This document shows, one piece after another, positions 26,508 to 33,936 of a DNA stretch of 64,000 nucleotides. The DNA is from Flavobacterium endophyticum (lineage in GTDB: Bacteria > Bacteroidota > Bacteroidia > Flavobacteriales > Flavobacteriaceae): contig NZ_RBLC01000005.1 in assembly GCF_003634455.1 (NCBI RefSeq), positions 62,001-126,000 on the forward strand, read 5' to 3'. The notes under the pieces were generated by a model, which made no database searches, was not told where the DNA came from, and saw nothing but the letters and a program-made list of their open reading frames with translations. Each line of letters opens with the position of its first letter. Position 1 is the stretch's first letter. Both the position numbers and the translations under genes were made by a program.

Positions 26508-27356
26508 ATGAAAAAATTCCTATTGCAGTGGGCCTGTTTCTTCCTATTTGCCGCTTCTGCAAGCGCACAAGAAGACCTGCTGTCTCAGCTCGATTCCACG
26601 CAAGTGCAAGATACCTATGCTACGGCCGCCTTTAAAGGATTGCAGGTTATCACGATGCAATCTACCAAGATGCCCGCCAAAAAAGAATTCTACTTTGTCG
26701 TATCGCACCGATTTGGTACCGTAAAAGGCGGTATTTCCGAGTTTTTCGGATTTGACGATGCCACCACTAAAATTGGCGGTATTTATGGTCTGACCGACTG
26801 GCTTTCCGTCAGCGGCTCAAGACATACCCTTTCCAAAGTATACGAAGCTTCGGTAAAATACAGGCTGGCAAGGCAGAGCGATGCGTTTCCGTTTGAAATC
26901 GTAGGCTACAATACGCTCGACATCAACAGCCAGCTCAAAAAAGACGACTATCCTAAGATTGAGTTTTCAGACAGGCTGACCTATGTTTCCCAGCTGATTG
27001 TTTCCCGAAAGCTGTCTGAAAGGCTTTCGCTGGAACTCGTGCCTTCTTTCATCCACAAGAACCTCTACAATCCTGCCATAGAAAACGACAACCAGTTTAC
27101 CATGGGCTACGGCGGCAGGATGAAGCTCACCAAAAGGCTTTCCGTTAACCTCGAATATGCCTATAATTTCGACAAGCCAAGCTTTTACAACAATCCGCTG
27201 TCGGTAGGACTCGATGTTGAAACAGGCGGCCATATCTTCCAACTGCTGTTCACGAACTCGCAGTCGATGACCGAAAGCGGCTATCTAACAGGTGCCGCTG
27301 GCGATTGGGGAAAGGGCGACTTTTTCTTCGGATTTAACTTATACCGCGTTTTTTAA
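26508..27356 (+). CDS. DUF5777-family beta-barrel outer membrane protein
   Basis: A 282-residue protein with a signal peptide (FFLFAASASAQ) and a mature part made of short amphipathic strands ending in a C-terminal aromatic (YRVF), as in outer-membrane barrels. FYFVVSHRFGTVKGGISEFFGFDDATTKIGG is diagnostic of the DUF5777 group. The ATG at 26508 was chosen over one at 26481 because it begins the signal peptide. It is operon gene 2 and probably forms the outer-membrane component of the putative redox system. Confidence 0.8.
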   Translation: MKKFLLQWACFFLFAASASAQEDLLSQLDSTQVQDTYATAAFKGLQVITMQSTKMPAKKEFYFVVSHRFGTVKGGISEFFGFDDATTKIGGIYGLTDWLSVSGSRHTLSKVYEASVKYRLARQSDAFPFEIVGYNTLDINSQLKKDDYPKIEFSDRLTYVSQLIVSRKLSERLSLELVPSFIHKNLYNPAIENDNQFTMGYGGRMKLTKRLSVNLEYAYNFDKPSFYNNPLSVGLDVETGGHIFQLLFTNSQSMTESGYLTGAAGDWGKGDFFFGFNLYRVF

Positions 27357-27366
27357 TATGCCACTC

Positions 27367-27723
27367 ATGAAAAAAATACTAGCACTATTCCTTTTTGCCC
27401 TGATATGCAGCAGCTGTGACTCCGGCACCTATGAAGAACTGGAAGAACCGACCGTAATCGACGGACCTGTCACCTATGCCAACACTGCAAAAGCCATCGT
27501 AGACGCCAACTGCATCCGCTGTCATTCCGCTGGAGGAGCGGCTTCTTTCCGACCGCTTACGACCTATTTGGAAGTCAAGGATGCCGTGCAGAACACCAAC
27601 CTGCTCGACAGGATACAGCGGCAGAACGGAGAACCCGGCCAGATGCCGCAGACCGGAAGGATGCCGCAAGACAACATCAACCTCCTCCTGCAATGGAGAG
27701 CCGACGGACTGTTAGAAAACTAA
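27367..27723 (+). CDS. Cytochrome c-like lipoprotein
   Basis: A 118-residue lipoprotein (LFALICSSC lipobox) with one heme-attachment motif CIRCH about residue 54. The rest (FRPLTTYLEV, MPQTGRMPQDNINLLLQWRADG) matches small class-I-like cytochrome domains; MPQ probably offers the distal Met. It should be anchored in a membrane facing the periplasm and carry electrons. An in-frame ATG at 27358 is an alternative start. Ten bases separate it from the barrel gene. Confidence 0.82.
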   Translation: MKKILALFLFALICSSCDSGTYEELEEPTVIDGPVTYANTAKAIVDANCIRCHSAGGAASFRPLTTYLEVKDAVQNTNLLDRIQRQNGEPGQMPQTGRMPQDNINLLLQWRADGLLEN

Positions 27724-27741
27724 TCGATAAAAAAGAAAATT

Positions 27742-28299
27742 ATGAAACTGCAAAAAACAAGACTGCTGTTATGGATACCGCTCCTTTTGGGAGCCCTGTC
27801 TGCAAACGCGCAGAAATACATTACCAAGACCGGAAGCGTAAAATTCGAAGCTTCAGTTCCTTCATTTGAAGAAGTAGCCGCAGAAAACAAAAGCACCTCG
27901 GCCGTATTAGAAACCGCCACAGGAGACTTTGCCGCGCTTACGCTCATGAAAGGCTTCCGGTTCAAGCTGGCCTTGATGGAAGAGCATTTTAATGAAAATT
28001 ATGTCGAGTCCGATAAATACCCGAAAGCTTCGTTTAAAGGAAAAATAGAAGGCTTTGACGCTTCAAAAGTTACGACAGCAGAAAAAGCTTTCACTATCAC
28101 GGGAGAACTCACATTACATGGCAAGACCAAAAAAGTATCGAGCACGGCCAAGATTTCGAAATCCGGAGCTGGTTACAAGATTACAGGCAGCTTCATGGTA
28201 AAACCCGAAGATTTTGCGATCGAGATACCCAAAATCGTCAGCAAGAAAGTGGCAAATGACATTGCCGTAGACTATAATTTCGTACTCAACAAGCAATAA
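27742..28299 (+). CDS. YceI-family periplasmic protein
   Basis: A 185-residue protein with a signal peptide (GALSANAQ) and a YceI lipocalin-like fold: GSVKFEASVPSFEEVAAENKS at the start, the GFRFKLALMEEHFNENYVESDKYPKASFKG centre and ITGELTLHGKTKKV. YceI proteins bind isoprenoid lipids such as ubiquinone-like molecules. In this operon it could shuttle a quinone between the membrane and the cytochrome. Operon gene 4. Confidence 0.9.
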   Translation: MKLQKTRLLLWIPLLLGALSANAQKYITKTGSVKFEASVPSFEEVAAENKSTSAVLETATGDFAALTLMKGFRFKLALMEEHFNENYVESDKYPKASFKGKIEGFDASKVTTAEKAFTITGELTLHGKTKKVSSTAKISKSGAGYKITGSFMVKPEDFAIEIPKIVSKKVANDIAVDYNFVLNKQ

Positions 28300-28302
28300 G
28301 AC

Positions 28303-28827
28303 ATGAAAAAGACACTCCTACTCTTGGTGTTCGTAGCCACAGCAGCTATCGCACAGAACAAAGGCCCGAAAGACGTTTTTGATACGGCCCGTTACGGCAC
28401 CGTTGAAGAAATGAAAGCCTTGGTATCCAAAAACCCGGACACCATCAACAAAAACAATTCCATGGGCTTTACGCCGCTCATATTGGCCTGCTACAGAGGC
28501 AATTTGCCCGTAGCTGAATACTTGGTCGAAAATGCCAAGAACATCAACTACAGCAGCTCCAGCGGTACGGCCTTAGCGGCTGTAGCCGTAAAAGGAAACA
28601 TCAAGCTGGCCGAAGCGCTGTTAAAAAAGAACGCCGACCCAAACATTGCCGATGCAGGCGGAATGACCCCCCTGATCTATGCGATACAATTTAAAAACAA
28701 AGAACTCATCGAGCTGCTGCTGCGCCATAAGGCCGACAAAACACAGAAAGACAAACAGGGAAAGGCACCCTTCGAATATGCCGTAGACACAAGGAACCAA
28801 GACATTATTAACCTTTTCAAAAACTAA
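28303..28827 (+). CDS. Exported ankyrin-repeat protein
   Basis: A 174-residue protein with a signal peptide (VATAAIAQ) and about four ankyrin repeats (GFTPLILACYRGNLPVAEYL, then GTALAAVAVKGNIKLAEALL, then GMTPLIYAIQFKNKELIELLL). It is a protein-protein binding module in the periplasm. Homologous periplasmic ankyrin proteins elsewhere assist catalases or copper proteins, but the partner here is unknown. It begins three bases after the YceI stop. Confidence 0.88.
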   Translation: MKKTLLLLVFVATAAIAQNKGPKDVFDTARYGTVEEMKALVSKNPDTINKNNSMGFTPLILACYRGNLPVAEYLVENAKNINYSSSSGTALAAVAVKGNIKLAEALLKKNADPNIADAGGMTPLIYAIQFKNKELIELLLRHKADKTQKDKQGKAPFEYAVDTRNQDIINLFKN

Positions 28828-28833
28828 GAAACT

Positions 28834-29607
28834 ATGAAAAAAAGATTACTCTTATTATCGCTGGGACTTTTCGCCTTCGCCGCACAAGCCCAGACAAAAA
28901 CAACGGGAACGGTCAACCTGCTTTCGGGAATGACGGCCAAGCTCGACCTGAACAGCACGAACTCTACAGCAACCTTAACGCTAACTGGCCCATCGGATCG
29001 CTGGTTTGCATTGCAGTTTGGTTCTTTTGCTGAAGGACAAGGAATGGAATCCGGACAGGATGTAGTGTATTACAACGGAACAACGCTTGTAGATGCTGTC
29101 CATAACGGTGTGGGTACTGCTCCATCAGCAGACACAAACAACTGGACGGTAACGTCTAACACGGTTGCTACCGGAACACGCACGATCGTAGCTACAAGAG
29201 CTTTCGACACGGCAAGTTCAAGCGACTATGCTTTTGTATATGCCAATTCGTCTATCGACTTTGCTTTTGCCAAAATGGGAACTGCTAGCTTTTCGCTGGC
29301 CTACCATGGCGCAGGCAACAGAGGCTACCAGACGGATGTGCCGTTGAGCCCTGCTCTAGGTGTCGGTGAAGTAGAAGCTGCTAAAAAAATAGCGATCTAT
29401 CCGAATCCTTCCTCAAGCCAGTTCTCCATCCGAACAGAAGACGACATCAAGTCGGTCGTGATTTATGATGCCACCGGAAAACTAGCGGCACGTTTCGCAA
29501 ACCGCAAAGAAATGCTTGACATTTCTTCATTGCAGTCTGGACTGTATTTTGTGGAAATCGAGACCTCTAACAATGAAATCACTATCGAAAGACTCGTGAA
29601 AAAGTAA
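28834..29607 (+). CDS. DOMON-like T9SS-secreted protein
   Basis: A 257-residue exported protein: signal peptide (FAFAAQAQ), a beta-sandwich of about 150 residues resembling DOMON domains (SDRWFALQFGSFAEGQGMESGQDVV, YHGAGN), and a T9SS type A sorting domain (IYPNPSSSQ, then SGLYFVEIETSNNEITIERLVKK). DOMON domains bind heme or sugars. As operon gene 6 it may be the extracellular electron-handling end of the system. A strong terminator follows. Confidence 0.8.
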   Translation: MKKRLLLLSLGLFAFAAQAQTKTTGTVNLLSGMTAKLDLNSTNSTATLTLTGPSDRWFALQFGSFAEGQGMESGQDVVYYNGTTLVDAVHNGVGTAPSADTNNWTVTSNTVATGTRTIVATRAFDTASSSDYAFVYANSSIDFAFAKMGTASFSLAYHGAGNRGYQTDVPLSPALGVGEVEAAKKIAIYPNPSSSQFSIRTEDDIKSVVIYDATGKLAARFANRKEMLDISSLQSGLYFVEIETSNNEITIERLVKK

Positions 29608-29635
29608 ATTTGCTTTTTGTTTAGGTTCATGACGG

Positions 29636-29669
29636 AAAGAGCGGCTATTGGTTATAGCCGCTCTTTTTA
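29636..29669 (+). terminator. Terminator of the six-gene operon
   Basis: A perfect 13-pair stem (aaagagcggctat / atagccgctcttt) with a five-base loop and a following T run. Confidence 0.88.
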
Positions 29670-29704
29670 TTTTAGATATCAGGACAAATGATTTTTGATA
29701 ATAT

Positions 29705-30199
29705 TCAACAAAAACACATCTTCTCTTGTTTTTCGAGAATTGTAGCTGTCATTTTTATTCTTTTTCTATGGCTGTTTATTTCGTCAAATTTAGTGTATTT
29801 CATTGCTAATGGAGTGACAAGGGAAATGCATAAAATCAAAAAACCGAAAAACCTATCCAAGAATCTTGCTTTTTTATTTACTAATGGAGAAGTGCCTCCA
29901 ACTTCAATCAGAATAGGGCGCTTATAAAGACTAAAAATAATAGTATTGAAAAAATAGAATGATAGTATAAAAAGAATCGGCGAAAAATAATAGGTTTCCA
30001 AAGTTAAGCTATCTAAACGAAAAGCTCCTAAAACTGAAAATGATAAAGCGATAATAAAGTGCTTATTCCTTTTGTCTTCCGTAAGCAATTCGTTATACCT
30101 GTATGTCAGCGGATTTCGATTTCTCCCATAAAGCATAAAGAACACATATGAAAAACCAAAAAATAGGGAAAAAAGAGTTAGGATTGAATCTGCATCCAT
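29705..30199 (-). CDS. Integral membrane protein of unknown function
   Basis: A protein of about 164 residues with four predicted membrane segments (SILTLFSLFFGFSYVFFML, then IIALSFSVLGAF, then FILSFYFFNTIIF, then FLILCISLVTPLAM). The loop between the third and fourth reads GGTSPLVNKKARFLDR. No family is recognised. A Met at 30229 would add ten residues. The gene is AT-rich and stands alone between two plus-strand units. Confidence 0.55.
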   Translation of the reverse strand: MDADSILTLFSLFFGFSYVFFMLYGRNRNPLTYRYNELLTEDKRNKHFIIALSFSVLGAFRLDSLTLETYYFSPILFILSFYFFNTIIFSLYKRPILIEVGGTSPLVNKKARFLDRFFGFLILCISLVTPLAMKYTKFDEINSHRKRIKMTATILEKQEKMCFC

Positions 30200-30421
30200 G
30201 AATGAATTTATTATTTGCCGAATATACAAATTACCGACAAAACAAAAATAATCCTAGGAGCATCAAAAAAACTGCTAATTTTTAACCTCTTTCTGTAAGA
30301 GATTTGAGATAAAATTTGCATTTTTGTCTTATGCATGCGGCGCAGAAGCGCTGTCCCCCCTTGCCCGATAAAAACCAAGGCGTTGCCAATAGCACGTCCA
30401 AACACATAACAGATACGATCC

Positions 30422-32254
30422 ATGAAAGCATTCCGATTGGCCCTTTTATTATTGGTTATTTCCAGCAGCCGCGTGCTCGCACAAGTTCCCGTAACCGATC
30501 TCGATTTTGCCATACTCCGCTGTACCAAGGCTTTTGAAGCCGGAACCGAAGACGAAATCAAGGCCTGTTTCCCGCTGTCCGAACAGCAAGAACTCCTTTT
30601 AGATATAAGCAAGAGCAAGACGAAGGTAATCCGTAAGTCCGGCCCCACAAAGATTATTGAAAGCGACAAAAAAAGTGCGCTCGTATTGATGACCGGTACC
30701 CTAATCATGGGTAATTCTGGAGACGATACCTATTACTCCGGACTCTACTCCGGCGTCTACCGCTTCAAATACAGCGAAGGCAAATGGACCATAGCCGAAA
30801 AGCTGCCGATAGACCGCAAGAATCGGCTGTATTCTCATGTACTGGGCGCTTCCATCGATCCTGCATCCAACAGCCTTGCCGTGAGCGATACGTTGCGTAT
30901 CCTTACCCAAGAGTCCTTCGGTTTTCTGGTGGCTCTAAACCATAAAGCCAAGATAACGGCACTACAGCTTGACGGCAAAGATGCCGACTATCTGTTTGGC
31001 GGCGGTATCCTGTGGATCAACACTAAAAGCAGTGCCGAACAGCGGCTTACGCTCACCTATTCTCTTACCGTAGACAAGCTTGAAAAAGACAAGGAATCTG
31101 GCTATTTCGACGACACTTATGGCCATGTGAGGAACCAATTCTACTGGCATCCTTTCTTTAGCTTCTCGAGCCCGAACGACCAGGCCAGTTTCTCAATACG
31201 CCTGCAGATTCCGTCAGCCTATCAGCTGGCCTCTAGCCTGCCGCAGCAGGAAACCATAATAGGCGACTACAAAATCATTACGGCCAAGACGGCCAGCCCT
31301 ACATTTGCACTGTCGCTTTATTACGACAAGAAATGGAAAGCCTACCGCTACAAAAAGAACGACTACCAGATGGAAATCTTCTGCGATGCCGATTTCAAGC
31401 CGTTGCCAGACAACCTGCACAAGAATTTCCTAGAAGTCTACGACCTGCTGTCTGAAAAATTCGGAAGTCCTAGAGGCCGCTACCTGTCTATAGTACAAGA
31501 CCGTTCCAACGCTTCCAATGGCTGGCTCAACCGAAGCAACGACATGATCGTGGCCGCCAAGCAAGGCAGCGACCTTATCAAAGACAAGCCTTCTCCGCGC
31601 GCTCCGTTTGCCCATGAAGTAGCCCATGCCTGGACGACGCCCATAGGCCCTGCCACTAATTTCCTTTCCGAAGGCTGGACATCCTATGCCGAACGCTATT
31701 TCCTTGAAAAACAATACGGCGATGCCATCTTTGCTACCTACTTAACAAGCTATAAAAACCAGTATTTTTCTGGCGACTATGATACCAAGGCCTCGCTTTG
31801 GGGAGATACTGCCAACAGCGGCGTCTCTTATTACAAGGGTACCTGGGTATTCTATATGCTCGAGCAGCTGATTGGTAAAGAAGATTTTGAAAAAGGACTG
31901 AAATCTTTCATGCAGTCCGACGAGCCCATGACCATACAGCATTTTATGGACAAGCTGACGAAGACGACTGGCAAAAAAGTGCAGCCGTTCCTAGAGCCGT
32001 GGCTCAAGAGCAAGCAGGTGCCTCATGTAAAATATGCCCTAAAAGACGGCGCACTGATCATCAGCCAAGAAGGCGACGTGTTGCCGTTCCTGCTCGAAGT
32101 AGAATTTACGCTGGGCGACGGTACCAAGACGCTCGGTTCCTTCCCAATCAAAGACAAGCAGCACCGCTTCAAGCTGTCAGGTGCCAAGTTCGGAGGTGCC
32201 AAGCAGGCGCAGCTAGACCCCAACAACAAACTCCTCATCAAGATTATAGAATAA
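30422..32254 (+). CDS. Secreted gluzincin-type metallopeptidase (M1-like)
   Basis: A 610-residue exported protein with a signal peptide (SSRVLAQ). The catalytic zinc site is HEVAHAW near residue 398, followed by LSEGWTSYAERYF with the third ligand Glu. The gap between the HExxH and this Glu is 14 residues, shorter than the 18 of classical M1 aminopeptidases. The first half is a strand-rich domain like the N-terminal M1 domain. The C-terminal part has a helical segment ending in a small beta domain. It is probably a periplasmic or surface aminopeptidase-like enzyme. Single gene. Confidence 0.8.
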   Translation: MKAFRLALLLLVISSSRVLAQVPVTDLDFAILRCTKAFEAGTEDEIKACFPLSEQQELLLDISKSKTKVIRKSGPTKIIESDKKSALVLMTGTLIMGNSGDDTYYSGLYSGVYRFKYSEGKWTIAEKLPIDRKNRLYSHVLGASIDPASNSLAVSDTLRILTQESFGFLVALNHKAKITALQLDGKDADYLFGGGILWINTKSSAEQRLTLTYSLTVDKLEKDKESGYFDDTYGHVRNQFYWHPFFSFSSPNDQASFSIRLQIPSAYQLASSLPQQETIIGDYKIITAKTASPTFALSLYYDKKWKAYRYKKNDYQMEIFCDADFKPLPDNLHKNFLEVYDLLSEKFGSPRGRYLSIVQDRSNASNGWLNRSNDMIVAAKQGSDLIKDKPSPRAPFAHEVAHAWTTPIGPATNFLSEGWTSYAERYFLEKQYGDAIFATYLTSYKNQYFSGDYDTKASLWGDTANSGVSYYKGTWVFYMLEQLIGKEDFEKGLKSFMQSDEPMTIQHFMDKLTKTTGKKVQPFLEPWLKSKQVPHVKYALKDGALIISQEGDVLPFLLEVEFTLGDGTKTLGSFPIKDKQHRFKLSGAKFGGAKQAQLDPNNKLLIKIIE

Positions 32255-32298
32255 GTATTTCCTTTCTGCTCATCGCACGATCAGCAAGGGCAGCAGTA

Positions 32299-32337
32299 TA
32301 CGACAGGCATAAACAATAGTGTTTATTGCCTGCCGTA
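32299..32337. terminator. Strong hairpin between convergent genes
   Basis: A long imperfect hairpin (caggcataaaca with tgtttattgcctg, one bulged base, extended by tacg/cgta) lies between the peptidase gene and the convergent anti-sigma gene. There is no good T tract, so termination strength is uncertain. Confidence 0.5.
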
Positions 32338-32350
32338 TTCGTATTCTCCC

Positions 32351-32758
32351 CTAGCGTGCAGCAGCGTTGAAACGGCTCCTCACGATAGGAATTTGTGCCA
32401 ATACAGACAGCAATAAGGCCACGGCTGCATACATGGTCGTTTTGGAGAATTGCAAGGTCGAAGCCATATCATCCAAGGCAGAGCCATACAGCGCTTTTAA
32501 GCCGGTACCTTCGGATACGGGTGTTGCGGCGCCTTCTGCAAAATAAGCATACCCTAGCAGTCCTGCTAACGCCACGGCCAGCAGCAGCCAAAAATAGCCC
32601 GGCAGCAGCGGAACATACACAGGCGCCGTCTTTTTCGGAATCGCGGCAGTCTGGGCCATTACGCGGGCGGTAAAATCAAAAGAAGGCGTTTCCAGCGGCA
32701 GGCCTTGCATGGCCTTGTCCGCCAGCCTTTCCAATTCGTTATTTTCGTTCTCTTTCAT
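32351..32758 (-). CDS. Probable anti-sigma factor, membrane protein
   Basis: A 135-residue protein encoded directly after an ECF sigma gene and overlapping it by 20 bases. The cytoplasmic N-terminus of about 48 residues (NNELERLADKAMQGLPLETPSFDFTARVM) is followed by two membrane helices (LPGYFWLLLAVALAGLLGYAYF and TTMYAAVALLLSVLAQIPI) enclosing a short periplasmic loop. This layout fits a small anti-sigma factor that holds the sigma factor at the membrane. No zinc-binding HxxxCxxC motif is present. Confidence 0.75.
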   Translation of the reverse strand: MKENENNELERLADKAMQGLPLETPSFDFTARVMAQTAAIPKKTAPVYVPLLPGYFWLLLAVALAGLLGYAYFAEGAATPVSEGTGLKALYGSALDDMASTLQFSKTTMYAAVALLLSVLAQIPIVRSRFNAAAR

Positions 32759-33329
32759 AAACGCTAATCATTTCGGGTTCGAGCTTCATTCTTATTATGT
32801 CTCCCAGCCTTTTGCGGCAGCGGAAGAGTTTTACTTTTACGTTGTTCGCCTTGATGCCAAGCACTTGAGCGATTTCTTCCAGCGACTGTTCTTCAAAATA
32901 ATACAAGGTCAGCAAAAAAGCCTCATCGCCGGGCAGCAGTTTCAGGCATTCCTGTATGGCACGGTGCCGCTGCTGTTCGTCGAGCCTATCCAGTATATTT
33001 TCGGTCACCGCCAGTTGTCGCGGACCATAATCGTCTATAGGTACTGCATAGGGCGCTGCCTTTTGTTTTTTCAGCCGGTCCAGGCAGGTATTATACGTAA
33101 TCTTATACATCCAGGTCGAAAACTTAGACTCGCCCTTAAACTTGTCCAATGACCGGAATACCTTTATAAAAGTATCTTGCGCGGCTTCTTCTGCTTCTTC
33201 CGTATTTTTGATCAGTCGCAAGGCCAGCGTATAGACAAGGTTCTTGTAGCGGTCCACCAGCAAGGCAAAAGCCTGGGTGTCGCCTGCAAGAGCTCGGTCA
33301 ATAAAATGTCGGTCGTCGGGTTGTGCCAT
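32739..33329 (-). CDS. ECF-family RNA polymerase sigma factor
   Basis: A 196-residue sigma-70 family protein with only regions 2 and 4. Region 2 is at about 22-90 (YKNLVYTLALRLIKNTEEAEEAAQDTFIKVF, FKGESKFSTWMYKITYN). Region 4 is at about 130-180 (LTLYYFEEQSLEEIAQVLGIKANNVKVKLFRCRKRL). A TGTAACC-N16-CGTC promoter lies directly before it and a second, divergent one before the DUF6249 gene, which indicates autoregulation. Its minus-strand -10 box is so close to the ATG that the leader would be only a few bases long. Confidence 0.94.
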   Translation of the reverse strand: MAQPDDRHFIDRALAGDTQAFALLVDRYKNLVYTLALRLIKNTEEAEEAAQDTFIKVFRSLDKFKGESKFSTWMYKITYNTCLDRLKKQKAAPYAVPIDDYGPRQLAVTENILDRLDEQQRHRAIQECLKLLPGDEAFLLTLYYFEEQSLEEIAQVLGIKANNVKVKLFRCRKRLGDIIRMKLEPEMISVYERERK

Positions 33330-33339
33330 ATCAACATAA

Positions 33340-33366
33340 GACGATGTTAGTGGACGATGGGTTACA
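33340..33366 (-). promoter_or_regulatory. ECF-type promoter of the sigma factor operon
   Basis: The minus strand reads TGTAACC (33360-33366), 16 bases, CGTC (33340-33343). The same two boxes with the same spacer are on the other strand 59 bases away. This is the form expected of an ECF autoregulatory promoter. The predicted transcript start would be only a few bases before the ATG at 33329. Confidence 0.75.
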
Positions 33367-33398
33367 GCTAAAGTAAAAAATATTTTTTTTGCAAAAGG

Positions 33399-33425
33399 TG
33401 TAACCTGCCACCAAAAGTTGTCGTC
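33399..33425 (+). promoter_or_regulatory. ECF-type promoter of the DUF6249 gene
   Basis: TGTAACC (33399-33405), 16 bases, CGTC (33422-33425). Boxes and spacer are identical to the sigma operon promoter in the opposite direction. The ATG of the DUF6249 gene is 44 bases downstream. Confidence 0.75.
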
Positions 33426-33469
33426 ATAAGGTGCAGATACAAATTAGTAAAACTTTAAAATCATCAATC

Positions 33470-33808
33470 ATGGAAAAAATCATAATCCCGGTAAGCTTGT
33501 TTGCAATGATCTTCGGAATCGTCTACCTGCACTTATCCACCCGCAACCGCGAGCGCCTCGCCCTGATCGAAAAGGGTGTCGACGCCAGCCTGTTTAAAAG
33601 CGCGCCCAGCAATATTCCTGTCTGGAAGCTGCTACTGCTCAACCTGTCGCTCCTGCTGATGGGCATCGGCATCGGCCTGCTGATTATCTCGATATTGCAA
33701 GCGTATACCGCGCTTGACAGCGATGCGGCAAATACGGCTATTATCTTTATCATGGCCGGATTAAGCTTGTATATCGGCTTTACCCTGTCCAAAAAGCTAG
33801 AACAATAG
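33470..33808 (+). CDS. DUF6249-like small membrane protein
   Basis: A 112-residue protein with three hydrophobic segments (IIIPVSLFAMIFGIVYLHL, LLLLNLSLLLMGIGIGLLIISIL, TAIIFIMAGLSLYIGFTL) and a charged segment STRNRERLALIEKG after the first. This layout fits the DUF6249 family, which is often encoded next to ECF sigma/anti-sigma pairs in Bacteroidota. It is probably the target of the sigma factor and may act in membrane stress. A Met at 33431 lies too close to the promoter to be the start. Confidence 0.8.
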   Translation: MEKIIIPVSLFAMIFGIVYLHLSTRNRERLALIEKGVDASLFKSAPSNIPVWKLLLLNLSLLLMGIGIGLLIISILQAYTALDSDAANTAIIFIMAGLSLYIGFTLSKKLEQ

Positions 33809-33835
33809 AAAGTTAGATTTTTGTTTATATTGGAG

Positions 33836-33864
33836 AGCGCAGGATTAAATCCTGCGCTTTTTTG
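33836..33864 (+). terminator. Terminator of the DUF6249 gene
   Basis: A ten-pair stem (agcgcaggat / atcctgcgct) with a three-base loop is followed by six Ts. Confidence 0.82.
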
Positions 33865-33890
33865 TTTAGGTACAAGCTTGCTTAAAAGAA

Positions 33891-33915
33891 AAAAGCCGCA
33901 CAATGTGCGGCTTTT
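33891..33915 (-). terminator. Terminator of the M16 peptidase gene
   Basis: An 11-pair stem (aaaagccgcac / gtgcggctttt) with a three-base loop, T-rich on the minus strand, lies 21 bases after the M16 stop codon. Confidence 0.82.
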
Positions 33916-33936
33916 CTAACTATCAAAACGATAGGC

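Noticed and set aside
30211..30708. A minus-strand frame overlapping the start of the HExxH peptidase
   Set aside because: It is antisense to the signal peptide and early coding region of a well-supported gene.
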